Below are positions 59,321 through 64,000 of a stretch of 64,000 nucleotides of DNA, piece after piece (the first letter of the stretch is position 1; every line of letters begins with the position of its first letter). A model generated the notes under the pieces. The model saw nothing but the letters and a program-made list of their open reading frames with translations. It was not told the origin of the DNA and ran no database searches. Made by a program: the position numbers and the translations under genes. Source of the stretch: Anisus vortex (Eukaryota > Mollusca > Gastropoda > Planorbidae); the NCBI GenBank assembly GCA_949126835.1, contig OX421495.1:23656533-23720532 (forward strand), read 5' to 3'.

Positions 59321-60130
59321 CAGTGACTTTTTTTTGTAAAGTAAATAAAAAAACAACAACTAATGTATCAGTTATAATTTTTATACTACCAGGACAAGGT
59401 CAATATCTAAACCTTAAGGCGTGTATATATATTATACATATGTATAATATGCATCAATTAGTATGTATAAATATATATTTTGAAGAATTGTAAATAAATT
59501 TTGTCATTATTGCAGTAATGATGCTTGTCTTTTTCATAAATAAATTATGTTCTTTCTTAGAATATCCTTTTAATTGTTACCATTTTTTTTAAATTTTCGC
59601 TGTCAAAAGAAAACAATTATTTAAAAAACAGTTACTTTTTAAACCATAGCAGCACAAAAAAATATATAATTAATCAAATACATTTGAAAAAGCTGAACAA
59701 AAAAAAACTTAAATATAAAAGTAAAAGACAGAAAATAAATTCAAATTTGAATATCGTATTTATTATTGATATAAACATCATAGTGGAAGACGATGTCACA
59801 ATGAAATAAAAAATTAATTGATTACTCTGTATATTGTATATTGTTAGGGCTTTTAGCTATTTTCAGGAAATGTCATTACATGCCCTGCGATTTATTCAGA
59901 GCAAGCTAAATTTAATAGCATGGCTACAAGCGCTATATAAATAACCATTATTATTAGAGTTTTTTGTTAAACATTTCGACAGTGAGAAAATGCTGCATTT
60001 AAATTATCTTAAAATACGGTAAATCATTTTCCAGCATTAGAGAATAATGATGACCTATACAAAAATTGATTGTCTTTGGTTGTGATACCATTTCAACGTA
60101 CCCCTGAAGTCTTCACCACAGTTTTGTGTT
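59321..60130. other. 3' flank of SPATA17, no gene
   Basis: AT-rich. The decayed repeat GCGCTATATAAATAACCATT at 59890-59955 is related to 26207-26290 in inverse orientation. Nothing else recognised. Confidence 0.55.
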
Positions 60131-60139
60131 TATTATATA

Positions 60140-60388
60140 GTAAAGTACCCATTGGACTAAATTGATCCGTAGGTCCGGTAAAGCAGCGTTCACCAGTTTC
60201 AGTGGACACGGCATACTAGGTGGTTGTGTGGCCAGCCCTATGCACAGTCGCCTCTACTTTACCCCAACTAAGGTCAGGTACCCATCAGAAATGGGTAGAA
60301 TCAGGGACACCCTCCGGACCCGGGAAAAAATCCTAGCCTGCACCAGGACCTTTGGTATGCCAGCCGAACGCACTGCCGTGCCCCTTCT
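60140..60388 (-). mobile_element. tRNA-derived SINE, family A, copy 3, B-box deleted
   Basis: Same body as the 50.3-kb copy, flanked by TATTATATA (60131-60139 and 60389-60397). Compared with that copy it lacks 13 bases (TTCGAACCCGGGA on the plus strand) between two GGA words, which removes the Pol III B-box. The A-box region is also shortened. Confidence 0.88.
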
Positions 60389-60399
60389 ATTATATATTT

Positions 60400-61780
60400 T
60401 AAATTATATATATGTAATAGTTTTTATATCTGCCAAAGTGTGGAAGAAAAGGATTACATGTACTATTATTTGTTTTAATTGAATTTGATTTCAATTTTTT
60501 TTTTACTAGCCAAAGTGGCAAGTTACGATTGTAGTCAGTTGTTATTTAGTTTGTGATGAAGATATATCTACTTTATCAGCATCTTATATAATTTCTATCA
60601 TTAATTTGATTGTATGAAAGAATTATCTCCAAAGCAACATTAACTAATAAGGTATATCATAATATCAAATAAATTAATTATTAAATAATTTGGTTACTAT
60701 CGTTTGTAAGGATATTCACACAATATACATGTACATCTACCTCGCAAAATAAATAGAACAGACTGCACAGCTATTGGGAAAACCCATAAGCCTAGTGCCT
60801 AGTGAAATATGACATCTAGTGAACCAGTTAACGAGGTTAAAGGGACACAACTTTTACATACTAAATTTATCACCTATTTTCTTTTCCCCCAAACACCAAA
60901 CCTTTCAAACACTATGATATAGTGAACAGTCGTGAAATATATGCAGTTTCAAGCAGAAGGGTAAGTGTCCAGATGGCTGCTGGATCAGGATGATAATTTA
61001 TATATAAACTATAACACCAACTATAACTTTTTATTTTTAACACCTTTACACTAAAATAATGATTGTGATTTATTTGAAGGAGATATATTGAAAATAGTTC
61101 GGAAATAAAACAGACAAATGTAAATTAAAGTATTATAGAGTTCAGGTATATTTGTCAATATTCTTTAATTAATTATGATGGAACCTTCCATGCTCATTTT
61201 ATTGAGCAATAATATAATGTATAAAATACAAATGGAAAATGTTTTATTTTTATAAAACATTACTCTTAGAAGACAAACCTTAGGTATTTCATACTTTACA
61301 ATGAAAATTTATTTTCTTCATACAAAAAATAATTATGGAACTAATGTATGTTTTGGATACTATAACTTAAAAATTGAAGTTTTAAAAAAGAAAACTAAGT
61401 TTTTTTTTAAAAGATAACTTTTATTTAATAAAAGTATTCTTTAAAATAATTTTGAAATAGTATATAAATAAATTAAAAGAACATTTAAAAGTTTTATTTT
61501 ATTATTTTTTTCTTTCATACATTTTTTTTCAATTTGACACTACAATATTCATATCACAAGAAAATGGGGGAATATAAATTACTTTAAAAGACATTACTCA
61601 AAATAGAAATAAAACAATGGATATATGAGAAAAGGTTTCTGAAAATACTGTTTGCAGCAAAATAAAGGACAGTTTTTTTTTTCAAAATGAACAAAACTTT
61701 TTTTCTCATTAAAATATAGCTGTTAAATTATGTTTTTAGTATTTCCAACCAACAATGTGTGCCAGAAGGGCACAAAATAT
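60400..61780. other. Intergenic spacer between SPATA17 and IFT43
   Basis: AT-rich DNA between two convergently transcribed genes. No coding exon or recognisable repeat other than poly-A/T runs. Confidence 0.55.
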
Positions 61781-61786
61781 GCAAAC

Positions 61787-61792
61787 TTTATT
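61787..61792 (-). terminator. IFT43 polyadenylation signal candidate
   Basis: TTTATT on the plus strand (AATAAA on the minus strand), about 29 bases after the IFT43 stop. Unusually close to the stop, so tentative. Confidence 0.35.
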
Positions 61793-61820
61793 CAACATTA
61801 CATTATATTGAAGTTGGATG

Positions 61821-63633
61821 TCATTGTTCAGCATCAAGAGGTTTTTCATCATCTTTTTCAACATCAGTTTTTTCCCATTCTGTCCTCAACTCAGATGAAA
61901 CTTCTGTAAACAATCTGTCCCATTCCCATGGCTTATCATCCTGAATAGAGAAACAAGTCAGTCTAGTCAATTAGCAAAATGATAACACATATATATTTTC
62001 CAAATTAATGATTTATAAATATTGTTTTATGCTAATGTAAACCAAAAACAAATATTCCTACCTCAATCAAATCCTCGGGTGGTGACAATGCTTTTGTCAA
62101 TAGTTTTAAATCTATATCATTGTCCTGAAACATGGTAATGTTCATCAATTAAAACAATAATTTCTTTTTAGAATTTAGTTAGTAAAAATTTATTTTACAG
62201 AAATGTTTAGTCTAAAAAGATAAATGTTGATTGTTTCAGTGCTATGATATACAGATGGATTAATTGACCATGTTCACTATCCTCATCTTGTGATATCTAA
62301 GCAAACTTAAAAACCCAGACCACATTCCAGCTAAAATAAATCCTGGTATTTACCAGAATTTGAACTTAAGACCTTCCAATTCACAGCCACTGCACCCCAT
62401 TAGTTTAAACAAGAATAAACAAATCAAGTATACTAAATGTACTGTTATATAAACTCTGTTGCTTTTTTAAAATAAAATATTTAATCTGATCAACAACAAA
62501 AGAGCTTAACAAATGTGTATTCTATTACTAATACTACTCGAATAGTTTCCTGAAATAATGTTTTTTGACTCACAGGAAAATTGTTAATTTATGATTGTTT
62601 TAAAACCACATCCTATGGACCCTATGGACAAAAAGCTATTGCACCAAATGAAAGTTGAAACAAATATTCTTTGTGACATCATTTTTATAGCTAGATAAAT
62701 AGGAATATCAATAAAAAGGATGTAAACACAGATGTCTACAGCTTTTGTTAATTAGGTTTAAAAGAGAACATTTCTCTCTAATGTAAATGCAGAAGACTTA
62801 CAAGAGTTAAAAAGGCTGCCTGTTTTAAGAGATCATTGTCAAGTTCTCTGTAAGTAGCCACCCTATTTACAGCAACACTGCAAATATAAATATACCATGG
62901 TAAATAGCATAGAAATATACTGCCATTGATAAATAATAGAAGGCAGTTCTGGGTATACCAGGTAAAGATTGTAAAACTGTCTGTCATTAACTTTTTTATT
63001 ATGGTTGCTAATTGTTGTCGGTAATACTGTATTAGTAGTATTACCTTAACTAATAGCAAAATTTCATTTCAGTTTATTAAACTCTTAAAAGAATTTAGAT
63101 TTTTATGAATGAGTGAACATCAGTCTATTGCAGTGGTGCAGCCTACAGTATGATGGTCCTGCGGTTAGTTCACTGGACTGTCAACCAACTGACACGATTA
63201 ATTGTAAATGCAGTACTTAACAAGCATTACATATACACTTTACCATATTTTCCATCATTAACAATAAACATTGAACATTGAACAAATCCATTCATAAGGT
63301 ATGCAAAATGATGAAATAATTATCTTTGGAACCATATTTATAAGAGCAAGGCAGATCTATCTCAATCATTTTAATAACAATTCTCTTCTTTTGCTGACTT
63401 AATTTTTGGGACAGGGACCACCTAACTCTACATAGTGAATGACATCAGCTTGAAATAGTATTACGGTATTGCGTTGAAGCACAATCCCACAATAGGCCAC
63501 AGATTCACACAAATATTAAAACAGATTCTGAAATTTTTGTAAAGTTTTTATTTTCCTTACTTTGGTGCTGAAGCAACTTTACCACTCAAATCTTCTTCAA
63601 CTGTCTCTTCTAATTCTGGTATAATAGGTATAT
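61821..63633 (-). CDS. IFT43: IFT43, intraflagellar transport complex A subunit, 3' four exons (partial)
   Basis: IFT43 is a small subunit of the IFT-A complex used for retrograde transport and membrane-protein entry in cilia. Visible exons in order: 63633-63561, 62877-62802, 62124-62062, 61940-61821; GT/AG and in phase. The translated part reads IPIIPELEE, then VNRVATYRELDNDLLK, DNDIDLKLLTKAL and DDKPWEWDRLFTEVSSEL, and ends PLDAEQ. These match the conserved C-terminal half of human IFT43 (IPIIPDLEE, MTYRDLDNDLM, EIDLKLLTKVL, WDWDHLFTEVSSE). About 110 residues are present; the N-terminal exons lie beyond 64000, since the first visible exon opens mid-codon after a normal acceptor. Confidence 0.95.
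62300..62398 (-). repeat. Old fragment of SINE family A in IFT43 intron
   Basis: TAAATCCTGGTATTTACCAG, AATTTGAACTTAAGACCTT and CCACTGCACCCC follow the order of the SINE head in inverse orientation (ATCCTAGCCTGTACCAGG, ATTCGAACCCGGGACCTT, GCTGCC..GCCCC). Strongly decayed. Confidence 0.5.
63143..63200 (+). repeat. SINE family B head fragment
   Basis: GATGGTCCTGCGGTTAGTTC, then ACTGGACTGTCAACCAACTG, matches the tRNA-like head of the element at 51066-51240. The 3' part is missing. Confidence 0.6.
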
Positions 63634-64000
63634 CTGTAAAACAAAACTAATACTATGTACAATTCCATTTAAAAAACGTTATATTAAACATATTATATTT
63701 AATTTGTATTTCATAAAATTTACAATGTACAGTCAACATAAGACAGTTCCCTGTTAATACTATTGGTGTAGCCTGACAAAAGGATGAACTGTGGCTTTCC
63801 TAAATCATTACAATCTAGCTAGCAATGAAAGTATAGTCATCCAATGTAAGCTGGTTTTGAATGTTTGTTACACTTACACTGGGTATAGAAAACAAATTAG
63901 TCTTTCAAGTTTTTCTGTTGTTTTTTTGTGTTTTGCAAAGGCAACTATTTTACACTTTTTATGCATGAATGGTAATTTTAATTTTTTTAAATCTTACTTT

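Noticed and set aside
60162..60482. 106-codon plus-strand frame
   Set aside because: Antisense translation of the third family A SINE.

Overview
This is eukaryotic, AT-rich, intron-containing nuclear DNA from an animal. Five protein-coding genes can be read exon by exon with GT/AG junctions and continuous reading frames: menin (MEN1, minus), an ankyrin-repeat/SOCS-box protein closest to ASB3 (plus), an unnamed 347-residue protein (minus), SPATA17 (plus) and the 3' half of IFT43 (minus, running off the right edge). The proteins resemble but clearly differ from the vertebrate ones. The noncoding DNA is full of tRNA-derived SINEs, LINE relics, hAT-type elements and Helitron-like elements. I infer a lophotrochozoan, probably a gastropod mollusc. 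That is inference from repeat style, not a proven assignment.

Layout. 1-15 kb: no gene I can support; AT-rich DNA with repeats, ending in the presumed 3' UTR of menin. 15.3-24.3 kb: menin on the minus strand, six coding exons, introns holding a nested SINE-in-MITE, a 228-bp hAT MITE, a piggyBac relic and a LINE tail. 24.3-33.2 kb: intergenic transposon graveyard with LINE pieces in both orientations, two TIR elements and a Helitron-like copy. 33.2-40.8 kb: ASB3-like gene, eight exons. 40.8-47.0 kb: intergenic, with a 31-bp tandem array made from a transposon end, a LINE lodged in a minisatellite and a second LINE tail. 47.1-54.8 kb: unnamed five-exon gene on the minus strand, one intron carrying a 1.63-kb TIR element. 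55.0-59.1 kb: SPATA17, ten exons, start codon only 160 bp from that of the unnamed gene. 61.8-63.6 kb: last four exons of IFT43.

Function. SPATA17 and IFT43 are cilium/sperm-axoneme genes, and the unnamed gene shares a short divergent promoter with SPATA17 that contains an RFX X-box-like site. The right third of the window therefore looks like a small cluster of ciliary genes, and the unnamed protein is a guilt-by-association candidate for a ciliary or sperm role. Menin (chromatin adaptor) and ASB3 (cullin-5 substrate receptor) are unrelated housekeeping or regulatory genes. I found no new enzymatic or defence system. The most informative novelties are transposon structures: a Helitron-like family carrying a tRNA-like Pol III module with a readable empty site, and a tandem array seeded from a transposon terminus.
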